DNA from: an uncultured Anaerobiospirillum sp.
Lineage (GTDB): Bacteria > Pseudomonadota > Gammaproteobacteria > Enterobacterales > Succinivibrionaceae
Length of the DNA: 64,000 nt
Reading direction: 5' to 3'
NCBI GenBank assembly: GCA_944390115.1
Contig: CALXOW010000004.1
Coordinates: forward strand, 46,036 to 110,035
Part shown: positions 25,735-35,660 of the stretch, piece by piece
Numbering within the stretch: the first letter of the stretch is position 1
How the letters are laid out: every line of letters begins with the position of its first letter
Notes under the pieces: model-generated
Seen by the model: only the letters and a program-made list of their open reading frames with translations
Database searches by the model: none
What the model was told of the DNA's origin: nothing
Position numbers and translations under genes: made by a program

Positions 25735-27174
25735 ATGCCAACTAGAAAGCGTAGAACTAAGATCGTAACCACTTTAGGTCCAGCCACGGATCGTCCGGGG
25801 GTACTGGAGGAGCTGATTCGTGCCGGTGCCAACGTGGTACGTTTAAATTTCTCTCATGGTACCTTTGAGGATCACCAAAAGCGCGTTCAGATGGTGCGCG
25901 AAGCCTCGGCTAAGCTCGATATGCCGGTAGCGATCATGGGTGACTTACAAGGCCCTAAGATCCGTATCGGCAAGTTCAAGGATGGCCCAATCTTATTAAA
26001 GCACGGTGATATCTTTGTCTTAGACGCTGATTTGCCATTAGATGCCGGTACCCAAGAGTCGGTTGGTCTGACCTATCAAGAGCTGCCACATGACGTTAAG
26101 CCAGGCGACATCCTGTTGTTAGACGACGGTCGTATTCAGCTGGCTGTCACCAAGATCGAAGGCAATCGCATCTTCACCACTGTGATTGTGGCCGGTCCGC
26201 TCTCCAACAATAAGGGCATCAATAAGCAAGGTGGTGGTCTGTCTGCTCCAGCCTTAACCGTTAAGGATAAGCAGGATATCATCCACGCCGCCGAGTTAGG
26301 CGTCGATTACATCGCCGTTTCCTTCCCACGCTCGGGCCAAGATTTACAAGAAGCCCGCCGCTTACTGCGTGAGGCTGGCTCCAATGCCCACATCGTCGCC
26401 AAGGTTGAGCGTGCTGAGGCCGTTGCCTCCGAAGAGGCAATGCGCGATATCGTAATGGCCTCGGATGTGGTCATGGTCGCTCGTGGTGACTTAGGTGTTG
26501 AGATTGGTGATGCCAACTTAATGTCGGTCCAAAAGCGCCTCATTAATTTCGCCCGTGGTTTAGATCGTGCTGTGATCACTGCGACCCAGATGATGGAGAG
26601 CATGATCAAGAGCCCAATGCCAACCCGTGCTGAGGTTATGGACGTTTCCAATGCGGTCTTAGACGGTACCGATGCGGTTATGCTGTCGGCTGAGACTGCC
26701 GCTGGTGATTACCCAGTGGAGACGGTCCGTGCCATGTCGCAAGTCTGCTATGGTGCTGAGGCCGAGGTTAAGAAGTCGGGCTATCGTGCTGATCGCACCT
26801 TCGCTACCGCTGAGGAGACTATTGCGGTATCAGCAATGTTCGCAGCCAACCACTTAGAGGGCATTCACGGTTTAATTGCCTTTACCGATAGCGGTCAGTT
26901 ACCACTGTTAATGTCCCGTTACCGCTCGGGCTTACCAATTTTCGCTTTCTCGCGCAGTGAGCAGGCGGTACGTTGGATGGGCATGTATCGTGGCGTATTC
27001 CCATTCCTCTTTGATAATTTAGCTTATCCAAACCGCGATGAGTTAATGGAAGTGATCAAGCGCTATCTGCAAGAGCATGGCTTGGCCAGCTCCGGTGACA
27101 AGTTTGTGGTGGCCTTTGGCGTTGCCATGGGTCAATCCGGTCACACCGATTCGCTGCGTATCGTAACGGTTTAG
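25735..27174 (+). CDS. pyk: Pyruvate kinase (PykA type)
   Basis: The enzyme converts phosphoenolpyruvate and ADP to pyruvate and ATP, the last step of glycolysis. The 479 residues match the PykA (type II) branch. Visible features are [14 protein letters not shown], the substrate-binding NFSHG, the B domain with [17 protein letters not shown], the catalytic Lys in [10 protein letters not shown], the Mg-binding [37 protein letters not shown] and the C-terminal regulatory domain. GTAGGAA lies seven bases before ATG. Leucine is mostly TTA, as expected of a highly expressed gene here. It is monocistronic, with promoter and terminator visible. Confidence 0.97.
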   Translation: MPTRKRRTKIVTTLGPATDRPGVLEELIRAGANVVRLNFSHGTFEDHQKRVQMVREASAKLDMPVAIMGDLQGPKIRIGKFKDGPILLKHGDIFVLDADLPLDAGTQESVGLTYQELPHDVKPGDILLLDDGRIQLAVTKIEGNRIFTTVIVAGPLSNNKGINKQGGGLSAPALTVKDKQDIIHAAELGVDYIAVSFPRSGQDLQEARRLLREAGSNAHIVAKVERAEAVASEEAMRDIVMASDVVMVARGDLGVEIGDANLMSVQKRLINFARGLDRAVITATQMMESMIKSPMPTRAEVMDVSNAVLDGTDAVMLSAETAAGDYPVETVRAMSQVCYGAEAEVKKSGYRADRTFATAEETIAVSAMFAANHLEGIHGLIAFTDSGQLPLLMSRYRSGLPIFAFSRSEQAVRWMGMYRGVFPFLFDNLAYPNRDELMEVIKRYLQEHGLASSGDKFVVAFGVAMGQSGHTDSLRIVTV

Positions 27175-27218
27175 TCATAATCGTACAGCCCACGCGGCTG
27201 GACTCCTAATGTTGAACC

Positions 27219-27249
27219 AAGGCCTCAGCAGAGATGCTGGGGCCTTTTT
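27219..27249 (+). terminator. Terminator of pyk
   Basis: AAGGCCTCAGCA and TGCTGGGGCCTT pair (one G-U) around GAGA and are followed by TTTTA. Confidence 0.8.
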
Positions 27250-27279
27250 ACTACCTGCGGGCCTGACACGCTGGCGCGC

Positions 27280-30231
27280 TTAGTGGGCGCGGTTTTGCAG
27301 CAAGCGGCAGCTATCGGCCGCCGTTAAGAACGGTGGCAGCTTACCGTGCGGCAGCTGAGGTAAAGCAGAGAAGTCAAAGGCGGTAGCCCCTAAGGAAAGC
27401 TGCTTGCTTTGAGCCTCCGCATAGAGGGCGCCTAAGCCCTCGTGGCGGTCAAGTTCGGCGCGAAATTGGGGCACGCCCGTGCACATGCTCTTGAGCGTGG
27501 CGAGGTCTTGGCGTACTTGTCCTTCGGCGCAGCGCGCTTGCATTAAGAAATTGAATTGCGCGGCATTGGCGACCCAGTCACAGTCGTGAAGGTCATAGCT
27601 GACCTGACGGCCGCTGGCGGCTAGGTCCTGGTTAACCATGGCGCAGCTGTACTCGAAGTTTAAGCGGCGGTCGGCATACCAGCGCAGGTGCGTGGCGGTA
27701 TCGCGCAGCTGCTGCTCCAGCATGCTGATCTTAATGGCATCAGAGCGGCGCCCCGTTTGCTGGTGCTGCTCCTTAAGATAGCTGAGGGCATTGCAGTAAG
27801 GGGCAAGTCCGGTTTGCGCAACTTTGCCGTAAGGATAGGCGGGGGTAGTGCTGGTGTTTTCTACGGCCATTTGCTCGATGCGCAACGTATCGTAAGGCAG
27901 TGGCTCGTAGCAGCTGCCAGACAATTCCGCCGGACTTGCTCCGATGCCGTGACAGTCATCGAGACTGTAGTCCAAATACTCAGGGGCGCTTGGATCCGTG
28001 CTGACGCTAAAACCCGCACCATCATTGTTGTTGAGCCAGTCGCACCGGAATTGCTCCAATATCTGCTGGGTGCAGCTCAAGGTCAAATAGCCTGCGTCGC
28101 TCAGCTGCACAAAGTCAGACTCACTGGAGGTGTTAAGGAGCGTAGCCGAGGTCGCTTGCTCTTGGGTGAGCAAGTTGAGCACGAGAGCTTGCGGCACACC
28201 CTGGTCATCACGCGTGCTAATAGCCTGAGGCAGTACGAAGGTATGCGGCAGTACCCCGGCGCTGGCGCCGTGCCAACACTTAGGATCGAGGGTATTGACT
28301 AATTTAGGCTGCACCAGATCGACGTAGCCATAATCGGTTTTATCGCCGTATAGCTGTGGGAAAGTCGCCTCCCAGCGCTCAGGGTGAGCATCCGCACGCT
28401 TGAGCTGAGCGTATTCAGCTAAGAAGGCTGGGACGTCAGGGAGCTTTTCAGGCTGCGTTACCGGCAGCTGATGCAGGTAGCACAGCTCAGGTACAAGCGG
28501 CACCAGATCAAGTTGCTGATAGGTCTTAACGACTTCGTCTTCGTTGACCTTGGGAGCTGCGCTCAAGCCAAAGTCAGTGACCGGCAGAATTGGCACGAAC
28601 CAAGAGTGATCGCTGAGATCGGCGGCGTTTGCGGGCGCTGTGCTTGAAGCAAAAGTCGACTCAGGCAAAACCGGCACGAACCAATCGTGAGTGCTGTCTG
28701 CGTGCGTTACCTCAGGCTCAGTGTCTGTGGTGCTATCTTGATCAACTTCGCTCTGAGGCGCGGCACTCAAGCCAAAGTCGGTGACCGGCAGAATTGGCAC
28801 GAACCAAGAGTGATCGCTGAGATCGGTGGTGTTTGCAGGCGCTGAGCTTGAAGCAAAGGGCGACTCAGGCAAAATCGGCACAAACCAATCGTGATCTCCT
28901 TGATCTGCTGCGTTATTGGTCGAGCTGGCCGCTGCGATGTCCTCTGAGCTGCCGCTGGCATCAGGCATGGTGCCAGAGTCATTTGGGGCTGAACCTGAAT
29001 CGTTGGAGCCTGAACTGCCGCCTTGATCATCTGGATCGTGGAGATCGGACTTTGAGGCAAGAGCGTTGGCCTGCTGCTCAGCTTGCTCAAGCTCTGCTTG
29101 GAACTGTGCGTCGTTGCGCTCAGCCTGCTTGCGCAGTTTAGCCTTAAGCTTAAGCTCAGTGGACTTGAGGTAATCCTTTACCTGCTCGGCCTGATTGGTG
29201 GCATCAGTTGTGGTGATGCCGGGAGCCATCAGCGGCACCAGCGGGTAGTGCTGCGCAATAAAGCGGCCTAATTGCGCTAAGCCTTGGATGAAGCCAACAC
29301 CATCAAGCCTCAAGAGCGGGTTGATCTTGGTCAGAGCAGGACCTAAGTGACGTGGTTGCATGCGACTGATGCTAAGGCTCAGGTCGTTGATCGCCTGTTG
29401 GGCCTCTAAGGTTACGCACTGGGCGCGCTCGTTTAAGCCTAAGCAGGTGCGCTTAACGTCGTAGGCCTTGGGTTGCTGCGGCAGCTCATAGTCACAGCAC
29501 TCAAAATGGCTGAGGTCGGCAAGATTCCAGGCACGGGTCAGCTAATCCTCAGGTGCGCCGGTGAACTGATGAGCCCAGGCCCGTAAAGTGAGAGGCGCAT
29601 AGTGGGCGGCAGCTTGTTCAATGAGCTGATGGTTGGTTAAGCCATTGAGGTCGGTGACGCTGCTCAGGCACATATTGTAGAAGGCAGGACGCTCGGCAGG
29701 CTTGAGGTAAGTGAGTACCAAGGCCTGGTAGTCGCAGCTCAGCTGCTCGGTTCTAGTACGTTGATGAGCCAGGGCTTGTTGCTCTGGTGCTACCAGGGCA
29801 ATTGGGTGTGAGCGCAGGCACTTGCAAGCGCATGTGATCTGAGCGGCCTTAGGTGGGAAGGTGCTGAGCTTAGCACTCAGCTCAGGCTTGAGCTGTAAGT
29901 GGGACGAGGAGCCCTCATTCTGTTCAGGCTGGGCACTCAGAGCGACTTTTGCGGTATTGGTGTTAAGCGGCATCTGAGCATGCCAAGCCGTAAAGTCTTG
30001 CTTTTGGTTGCGCAGATAGGCCTGCTGCGTGGCACGCACTTGCGCAGCTTGCGCAGCTTGCGCCAAGCGGGCGCGGGCGGCAGATGCGCGCTCAGCGGCT
30101 AAGTGCTGCTCGCCACGCGAGCTTACAGCTAAGTCCTGATGCGTGGCCAGGAAAGCACTGGTCGGTGCTGGGGTGAAGTAATGCTGTTCATGAGCGGCAA
30201 CGTTTAGATGTTGTAAAAGCAGGTGTTCCAT
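27280..30231 (-). pseudogene. Large unknown ORF interrupted by one in-frame amber codon
   Basis: On the minus strand ATG 30231 (GGAG six bases upstream) opens a frame of 983 codons. It is broken only by TAG at 29544-29542 (codon 230) and then runs on without another stop to 27280. There is no frameshift: HQFTGAPED, stop, LTRAWNLADLSHFECC are all in one frame. The first part is rich in Ala/Gln/Arg with many Cys and His. The second part contains a disordered Ser/Asp-rich region, four HxWFVPILP motifs in a duplicated block, and a Cys-rich C-terminal part (CRLLQNRAH end). I know no homologue, and no signal peptide is evident. It may be a recent nonsense mutation, a sequencing error or amber read-through. 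Translation could restart at the ATG at 29361, giving 693 residues. Confidence 0.6.
28562..28899 (-). repeat. Duplicated 135-bp block encoding WFVPILP motifs
   Basis: Two near-identical segments (about 28562-28699 and 28766-28899) are offset by exactly 204 bp, so they stay in frame. Each encodes one DWFVPxLPES and one SWFVPILPVTDFGLSAAP unit. Confidence 0.85.
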
Positions 30232-30339
30232 ATGAACTCCGAAAATAGTGTGGTGGGTAATAGAGGTGATGGCGCGCTGCGCCGTCACGTGTTGCCTCAC
30301 CGGTACGGTGACTGGGCGCGCGCAGGCTCCCGAAACAAC

Positions 30340-30367
30340 AAAGCCTTTGAACTGAGTCAAAGGCTTT
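30340..30367 (-). terminator. Terminator-like hairpin in the leader of the amber-interrupted gene
   Basis: A perfect 11-bp stem (AAAGCCTTTGA/TCAAAGGCTTT) around a six-base loop is followed on the minus strand by GTTGTTT. It lies about 110 bases upstream of the start codon, so it may attenuate that gene or end a transcript arriving from the right. Confidence 0.45.
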
Positions 30368-30872
30368 ACCTGATTACAAATTTACGAGGTCCGTTTTTTG
30401 GCCTCAGGGCTCATTGCTTAAGAAAAAGGTGGGTTTAGTGGCTCCAAAGCCCGTATTTATACGGTTCTTGTAATAAAGTGCGATTGCGGTCACACTTTTG
30501 GCTGTTTTGAGGACTAAATTACGTGCCAGGCCTTATCTGGTGCGGCTTAGCGCGTTTTAAATTTTTTTTTGATAAGATGCAAATTAATATCTATGATCTC
30601 AATTTTGAGGTGAAGTTGATTTTGAGATAAACCGCTTTTATATGAGGTTTTTGCGGTATAGAGGTGCCCAGGAGGCAGTTCCTGCGCTCGACTGTGGTTT
30701 TGTGGAGTATCAGGTTAAGGAGGTCGCATCAGCTTGGTTGGGATAGCGTTTAAGGTGGACAAACCTGTGATTTTGGCTTGACAAGAATGAGCTTTGGTAT
30801 CTATACCATCAGATGATAGGGATTTTCAGGTGAGGCGCAAAAGGGGATATTCATCGGATTTTATAAAGACCG
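30368..30872 (+). other. AT-rich noncoding region between divergent genes
   Basis: No gene was seen. The stretch is AT-rich around 30550-30660 (runs of T and A). It separates the amber-interrupted gene from the transposase-derived gene, so promoters for both should lie here; only the rightward one at 30873-30900 is clear. Confidence 0.4.
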
Positions 30873-30900
30873 CTGACATTTGGGAACTTTGCGTTATAAT
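30873..30900 (+). promoter_or_regulatory. Sigma-70 promoter of the transposase-derived gene
   Basis: CTGACA and a consensus TATAAT are separated by 16 bp. The expected start near 30907 leaves a leader of about 350 bases before ATG 31261. Confidence 0.65.
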
Positions 30901-30906
30901 AAGCGG

Positions 30907-31260
30907 CCGCTGACTTTGTGAGCATGCCCACAAAATGCTGTGAAAGCGATGTTTACGGCCTTTATCGAGGCGTGGTCCGAGGTCTTATTCTCTTTTGGTC
31001 ATAAAGTTAGTGAGCGCTAAGAGCGGCACGCTTGAGACAGTTTGATCGCAGACTGACATACTAGTACAGCGTGCTCTTTCCACTGTTGTTGGTGGCACTA
31101 ACTTTCGTTTGCATGACTTTTGTGGGTCTTGAAGGGGAGTCTCGTCGCTCCTTGATTTGCGTTGTGTTCAAGACCCAATTGGGGCTCTGATAACTTGCGG
31201 AAGGGCAAGTTATTGAGTCCTAAGGTCATTATTGGATATCTTCAACCTGAGGTCATAACC
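30907..31260 (+). ncRNA. Long structured 5' leader with four inverted repeats
   Basis: Between the promoter and ATG 31261 there are four stems. They are TTTGTG/CACAAA near 30914-30934; AAAGTTAGTG (31003) with CACTAACTTT (31096), nesting AGAGC..ACGCT (31020) with AGCGTGCTCT (31068); GGGTCTTGAA (31124) with TTCAAGACCC (31167), nesting GGAG/CTCC; and ATAACTTGC (31190) with GCAAGTTAT (31205). The 9-10 bp arms are perfect. A regulatory leader or an element-end structure would both fit; I know no named RNA family that matches. Confidence 0.45.
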
Positions 31261-33099
31261 ATGGGTCGTATTAAGCTGACAGGGGTTTTAACAGATAGTA
31301 CCGGTATCGAGTTAGTCGATCGTGTCTGTACGCAAGTACAGTTACGCTCGCACCTCAACCAGCTTAGTACCAAGCGCAAGAACATGGCCTACGTCCTCTT
31401 TGGTGACGCTGTCACCATCATGGTTTTGCACTATCTGTGCGATGACCTGGGCCGTTCTTGGAACCGTATTGGCGACTTCGTGGAGATGCTGCCTCAGCGC
31501 ATGTACTCGGAGATGGGCCAGGCGGCAGCACATCACATCAATCGTGATGTGATCCAAGATGCCATGATGCGTATCGTGAAGTTCGGTATTGCTCCATTCT
31601 TAGCCACGATCGCTCCACGTGCCTTATCTGAGCTCAATCTGGTCGATTCCTTGATCGACAAGTTAACCCAAGGTCAGGAGCTGACCGAGGAAGAGCAGAA
31701 GCTGGCCCACGACTTAAGCTTCCTGAAGATCAGCGCTAAGCGTATCCAAGGCTACCTCGACTTCTTTGCCTTACGTCGTCACGACTTAAAGGAGCTCTTT
31801 GAGAACCTCGATTACTTGCCTTTATTAGTAGGTGCCAATGGCCTGCAAGTAGTCCGTCCAGAAGAGCGCAAGGAGTTGATGCCACGCCGTCGCGGTAAGA
31901 ACCAAGCTTTAAGCGTCACGGTCACCGATAGTGGTCTCCTGCTCAATGCCGCCAATGAGAATGAAGAGCTCGACGGTGACTTTGAAGGTGATCTGGAAGC
32001 TACTGATGACATGGTCGATGCCGAGGTGGAAGAGGTTATCGACGCTGAGGATGAGCGCAAGCGTGCCCGTATGGCCCGTGAGCACGGTGCCGTACCGGTG
32101 GAGAATGTCTTCTTAGGCAACTCCCCAAGCGACCCTTACACCTTACCAAGCATCGAAGAGTTAAAAGAGGTCAATGCTGACTACGAGCATCTGGCCGTTG
32201 AGACCTTATCGATCGATGAGGTTGCAGCTATCTGCGGTCGTCACCACCTCAAGGTGATTATGCGTCTGCCTGATACCGACCCTAAGGTCCGTGAGATCAA
32301 GGAGCGCTTTGTTAACAATGAGCTGCAGTTCCAGCGCTTTGAGGTCACCAACTCCATTGTTAACTACGAGCAGGCTCGCGCTACCACCAAGGTACTGCCG
32401 GTTTACACCATTTCCGGTGCTTGGGCTGGTTCCACTCAGATCAATGGTCAGGACTTCAGCTTACTGTTCATCAACGCCAAAGAGCTGCGTATGACCTACA
32501 GCTCCTACTGCCTTGATTTTGCTCGTCGTGAGCAGGCCCGCCTGCAGCGCCAAAACAAGATTATCTTGCCATTAGGCGCAACCCGTGAGGATGTCGAGGC
32601 GGTAGCCGCCCGTATCTTCAGCAAGGCTCGTTGGTGCCGCTACACCTTAAAGCAATGGGGTGAGGTCACGGGCTTTAGCTCGGTCGGTCGTCCTGCTCGT
32701 GGTGCCATTCCACAGCCTCAGTTCATGCGTGGTGTCTTCGATATCGCTATGGATCCAGTTAAGATCAAGAGTGCGGTCGATTCTGAGCTCTACTACGTCT
32801 TAGCGGTCTCCAATGGCTCGAGCGGTGCTAAGCGCCCTGAGCTCACCATGAAGCAGATCTACGACATTTACCACTGCGACTTTGGTACGGAGTGCACTTC
32901 GGCACACCTGCGCAAGCAAGGTTCGGTCTCGCGTTTTGTCACCCAGACTTCGACCCGTCGCCTGACTGCTTTAACCGTGCTCCTGCACTACACCTTCATT
33001 ATCCAATCCTTACTTGAGTCGCGCCTCCAGTTAACGAGCTTAACTGCCGCTCAAGCTTCAGCTGCGCGTAAGAAGACCAAGCAAGAAGAAAGCGCCTAA
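31261..33099 (+). CDS. Transposase-derived protein, IS1634-like fold, catalytic residues not evident
   Basis: The 612-residue product follows the order of IS1634-type DDE transposases by pattern. There is an N-terminal helical domain (VLFGDAVTIMVLHYLCDDLG). A strand resembling the start of the RNase H fold follows (NQALSVTVTDSGLLL). Then come ELKEVNADYEHLAVETLSIDEV...KVIMRLPDTD, where families usually carry an Asp, a long insertion with VYTISGAWAG, and the C-terminal LYYVLAVSNG...LTMKQIYDIYHCDF block ending in LLHYTFIIQSLLESRL. Acidic DDE residues are not where expected. Codon use is TTA-rich and native. GAGGT lies seven bases before ATG 31261. No terminal inverted repeats or target duplication were identified. 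It may be a domesticated transposase; the family call is tentative. Confidence 0.5.
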   Translation: MGRIKLTGVLTDSTGIELVDRVCTQVQLRSHLNQLSTKRKNMAYVLFGDAVTIMVLHYLCDDLGRSWNRIGDFVEMLPQRMYSEMGQAAAHHINRDVIQDAMMRIVKFGIAPFLATIAPRALSELNLVDSLIDKLTQGQELTEEEQKLAHDLSFLKISAKRIQGYLDFFALRRHDLKELFENLDYLPLLVGANGLQVVRPEERKELMPRRRGKNQALSVTVTDSGLLLNAANENEELDGDFEGDLEATDDMVDAEVEEVIDAEDERKRARMAREHGAVPVENVFLGNSPSDPYTLPSIEELKEVNADYEHLAVETLSIDEVAAICGRHHLKVIMRLPDTDPKVREIKERFVNNELQFQRFEVTNSIVNYEQARATTKVLPVYTISGAWAGSTQINGQDFSLLFINAKELRMTYSSYCLDFARREQARLQRQNKIILPLGATREDVEAVAARIFSKARWCRYTLKQWGEVTGFSSVGRPARGAIPQPQFMRGVFDIAMDPVKIKSAVDSELYYVLAVSNGSSGAKRPELTMKQIYDIYHCDFGTECTSAHLRKQGSVSRFVTQTSTRRLTALTVLLHYTFIIQSLLESRLQLTSLTAAQASAARKKTKQEESA

Positions 33100-33133
33100 T
33101 AGGCAAGCAAGCGCTTAATCTAACCTAGTGCTC

Positions 33134-33188
33134 ACAAGGGCGCGTCTTGGGAAGCAGCAACAAGCTGCGTCTTGGGGCGCGCCCTTGT
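33134..33188 (+). terminator. Terminator of the transposase-derived gene
   Basis: ACAAGGGCGCG and CGCGCCCTTGT form a perfect 11-bp stem with an inner AGC/GCT hairpin, followed by TGTTT. Confidence 0.6.
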
Positions 33189-33613
33189 TGTTTGGGCAAG
33201 CCACTCCATTCACACTGGAGCCTCAAATGGCGCGCCTCTCAGCGGTGCCATAGAGCGTGCCTGAGCTGAGGGACGTAACTGCACTGGGCACAGCGGCAAG
33301 CGCGGTTAAGCTTGAGCCGCGCTCACGGCGCGCACACCTCAGCTGCCGATGATCGATCTCAGATCGAGTGATCTCTCAAGCGCCTCTTAAGATCACTGCT
33401 CACACGCCGCCCGGTGGTAGCGCGAGCGTCCTGCGGCAGTCGACGTTTTGGGCATTTGCTCCGAGCACCCAAAGCTGCGTCTGTCTTTGCGTGCTGACAT
33501 GCGCGAGCTCACTGAGCAAAGGTGTCTGGGGCGCTCTTAGATAGGGGCGGGCGCTGATTGAGTCCTTTGGAGTGCGGTCTGAAGCTGATGGCTGGTTTGG
33601 GGAGCGCGCAAAT

Positions 33614-33646
33614 AAAAAGCCCCAGGTGTGGTGACCCAGGGCTTTT
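33614..33646 (-). terminator. Bidirectional terminator, best on the minus strand
   Basis: AAAAGCCC/GGGCTTTT arms are followed on the minus strand by a TTTTTATTT tract. No minus-strand gene lies between it and the transporter stop at 33999, so the operon transcript would have a 385-base 3' region, or a separate small RNA ends here. Confidence 0.6.
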
Positions 33647-33737
33647 GGCGGCTGTTTGTGATGGATACAGCCTGTGACTATCATTGCTGGTTGGTGATGT
33701 TGTTGTGTGATGATAGAGAATCGAGAGCTATGCCCTC

Positions 33738-33799
33738 GGCTCTGAGCTTTTTGGTACCACTGGTGTGTGTGGGGAATGGCACGGCAAAAGCTCAGAGCC
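33738..33799. repeat. Perfect 14-bp inverted repeat, 34-base loop
   Basis: GGCTCTGAGCTTTT (33738-33751) and AAAAGCTCAGAGCC (33786-33799) match without error. No coding sequence overlaps it. Confidence 0.75.
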
Positions 33800-33998
33800 C
33801 AAGACATAGGGCGGTGCAGGCAATGACTGCACTGAGCCATGATTGAGTGAGCAATGATTGCGTTTTATGTGCTTTCAGCAACGTTGCTCGTCTTAGGGCG
33901 GGGCGGGCCTTGCCTTGTCTCAAGGGCGCCCCGCGAAAGCCACGTTTTGCGTGGGTGGTGGCTCAGGCCATGCCCTGAGCTACAGTAAAGCTATGCTG

Positions 33999-35531
33999 TT
34001 AATCAGCTTGCTTGTGTAAAGTCCAGCAGTCTTCGTACTTGTAGCCGGTTAAGCTCTCAACGATAGACTTGACCTCTGGATCAACATCTTCCTTCTTGCC
34101 GCCTTCCTTTAAGCGTTGAACCTCAAGGCAAACCTTCTTGTGATTTTCCTTGTTGAGCTTGAGGCGCATTGCAGCAAGCCAGCCAATGCCTAAGAAGACG
34201 AGAGGAACGATAACGGCAATTAACATTATGCCAAACTGGGTGAACTCGCTTTGCTCAGTGGTGCCCTTGGTGTAACCGAAGGCGGCTAAGCCTAAACCAA
34301 TTGCAAAAGCTTCGATACCGGTGGCAGCACGCGAGAACAGGGTGTTAACACCTACGAAGATACCCTCACGACGCTCACCGTGAACGATCTCATCAATGTC
34401 AGCCATGAATGGTAATTGGAATACAGGGATGTAGTCGATACCTGCACGACCGGCAAAGGCGATAATGGCGACACCAGCTAAGACATAAACCTGCGAAGCT
34501 TGGCCGTTCATGTAGGTTAAGCCGTAGTAGCCTAAGCAGCCAATGGCGACGATAACCGAGAAGATCATGAAGGTCTTAGGGGCACCGAAGCGTAAGCACA
34601 GGTAGATGCATAAGAACAGACCGGCAAAGGAGGTCATCTGGGTGATGCCTAAAACCCAAGCGGCGTCTTGCTGAGCTAAGAACAGTACCGAAACTACGAA
34701 GTAGGTGAAGATACCGGTAGCTAAGTTCTTGTAGATACAGCCCATCGCTAAGATCACGCAGTGTAAGCGGTAAGCACGTAAGTGCAGAGCAGCCTTAACA
34801 TCGGTGAAGATCGACATCATGATGTTGCCTAAGCTGCTGGTGTTAGCGCTGGTGTGAATCTCAGACAGTGGCTTCTCGTAGGTGAACATCCAAACAACGA
34901 CTAAGGAGACAGCCATCATGATGCCGTAAACAACGCCAGTCATGAAGAAGGCAGTAGTGTCATTCTCGCCGTAGATTTGGAACATTAAGCCTGGAATGAA
35001 GGCAGCAATGGTCGAAGCGACAATACCGCAAACTTGCTTGCCACCGGTCAGCTTGGTCTTATCCTCGGCACGACGGGTCATCTCAGCTGGCAGCGAGACG
35101 CACGATACGATAACCATGGTGAAGACCATTTCGTACAGGAGGTTAACTGCGAAGTAGTAGGCGAGGTTCATGCCTGGAACCCACATCGCAGGGAATACGA
35201 TCAGGATCGATGGGATGCCTAAGAGAATGAAGAAGCGGCGGCGACCAAAGCGACGGCCTAAGGCAGTCTTGTAGAAGTTATCAGTAATGAAGCCCATTAC
35301 TGGATTTAACAGAGCATCAGCGATACGGGCGACGGTGAAGATAACCGAGGCCGAAATTGCCGAGAGGCCGCACATGGTGGTGTAAAAGAACATCAGCCAT
35401 GCGGAAATTAACACGGTGGAGCCACCACCTAAGAAGTTAACCGACGCATAACCAATAATGTTCATTATGGTAATGCGGCGCTCCTTTGGGGCTGCCTTGA
35501 CAGCTCCAGTTGCGCTTACATCTTGCGACAT
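33999..35531 (-). CDS. GPH-family (glycoside-pentoside-hexuronide:cation) MFS symporter
   Basis: A 12-helix inner-membrane sugar:cation symporter of the MelB/YicJ type. Recognisable features are the N-terminal NIIGYASVNFLGGG, the conserved ARIADALLNPVMGFITDN loop, LGRRFGRRRFFILLG, and helices such as VLGITQMTSFAGLFLCIYL. ATG 35531 has GAGG ten bases upstream; a TTG at 35540 is closer to that site than normal. It is the second gene of a minus-strand operon behind the GH105 hydrolase, with 129 bases between them. The natural substrate is therefore probably an unsaturated rhamnogalacturonan or related pectin oligosaccharide. That is inference from context. The C-terminus is a soluble tail with EDVDPEVKSIVESLTGY. 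Confidence 0.88.
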   Translation of the reverse strand: MSQDVSATGAVKAAPKERRITIMNIIGYASVNFLGGGSTVLISAWLMFFYTTMCGLSAISASVIFTVARIADALLNPVMGFITDNFYKTALGRRFGRRRFFILLGIPSILIVFPAMWVPGMNLAYYFAVNLLYEMVFTMVIVSCVSLPAEMTRRAEDKTKLTGGKQVCGIVASTIAAFIPGLMFQIYGENDTTAFFMTGVVYGIMMAVSLVVVWMFTYEKPLSEIHTSANTSSLGNIMMSIFTDVKAALHLRAYRLHCVILAMGCIYKNLATGIFTYFVVSVLFLAQQDAAWVLGITQMTSFAGLFLCIYLCLRFGAPKTFMIFSVIVAIGCLGYYGLTYMNGQASQVYVLAGVAIIAFAGRAGIDYIPVFQLPFMADIDEIVHGERREGIFVGVNTLFSRAATGIEAFAIGLGLAAFGYTKGTTEQSEFTQFGIMLIAVIVPLVFLGIGWLAAMRLKLNKENHKKVCLEVQRLKEGGKKEDVDPEVKSIVESLTGYKYEDCWTLHKQAD

Positions 35532-35660
35532 AGATGACAAACCTCAAAAATTCAGGCTAACAGACAATGATAGTCGCCACAGTGTTGCCGCACTGCGGCG
35601 TAGGGTTCTTGCCGCATCCGCCGTTAGAGCAAACGCCGGACGCAGCTTGGGGAAATAGGA

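Larger units (their letters stand above)
33189..33998 (+). other. Long noncoding region rich in inverted repeats
   Basis: No credible gene was seen over 800 bp; the ORFs present have no ribosome sites and odd composition. It holds a minus-strand terminator at 33614-33646, a 14-bp inverted repeat at 33738-33799 and many short GC-rich palindromes such as GATCGATCTCAGATCGA around 33350. Confidence 0.5.

Noticed and set aside
27688-28302. 204-codon plus-strand ORF opposite the amber-interrupted gene
   Set aside because: Antisense shadow; composition and lack of a ribosome site do not support it, and the minus frame is open over 2.9 kb.
29542-29544. Reassignment of TAG as a sense codon
   Set aside because: fliN, fliO, fliP and fliR all end in TAG at proper family lengths, so TAG acts as a stop here.
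33400-33840. 146-codon minus-strand ORF in the noncoding region
   Set aside because: His/Pro/Gln-rich composition unlike real proteins here, no ribosome site, and it spans a strong terminator hairpin.
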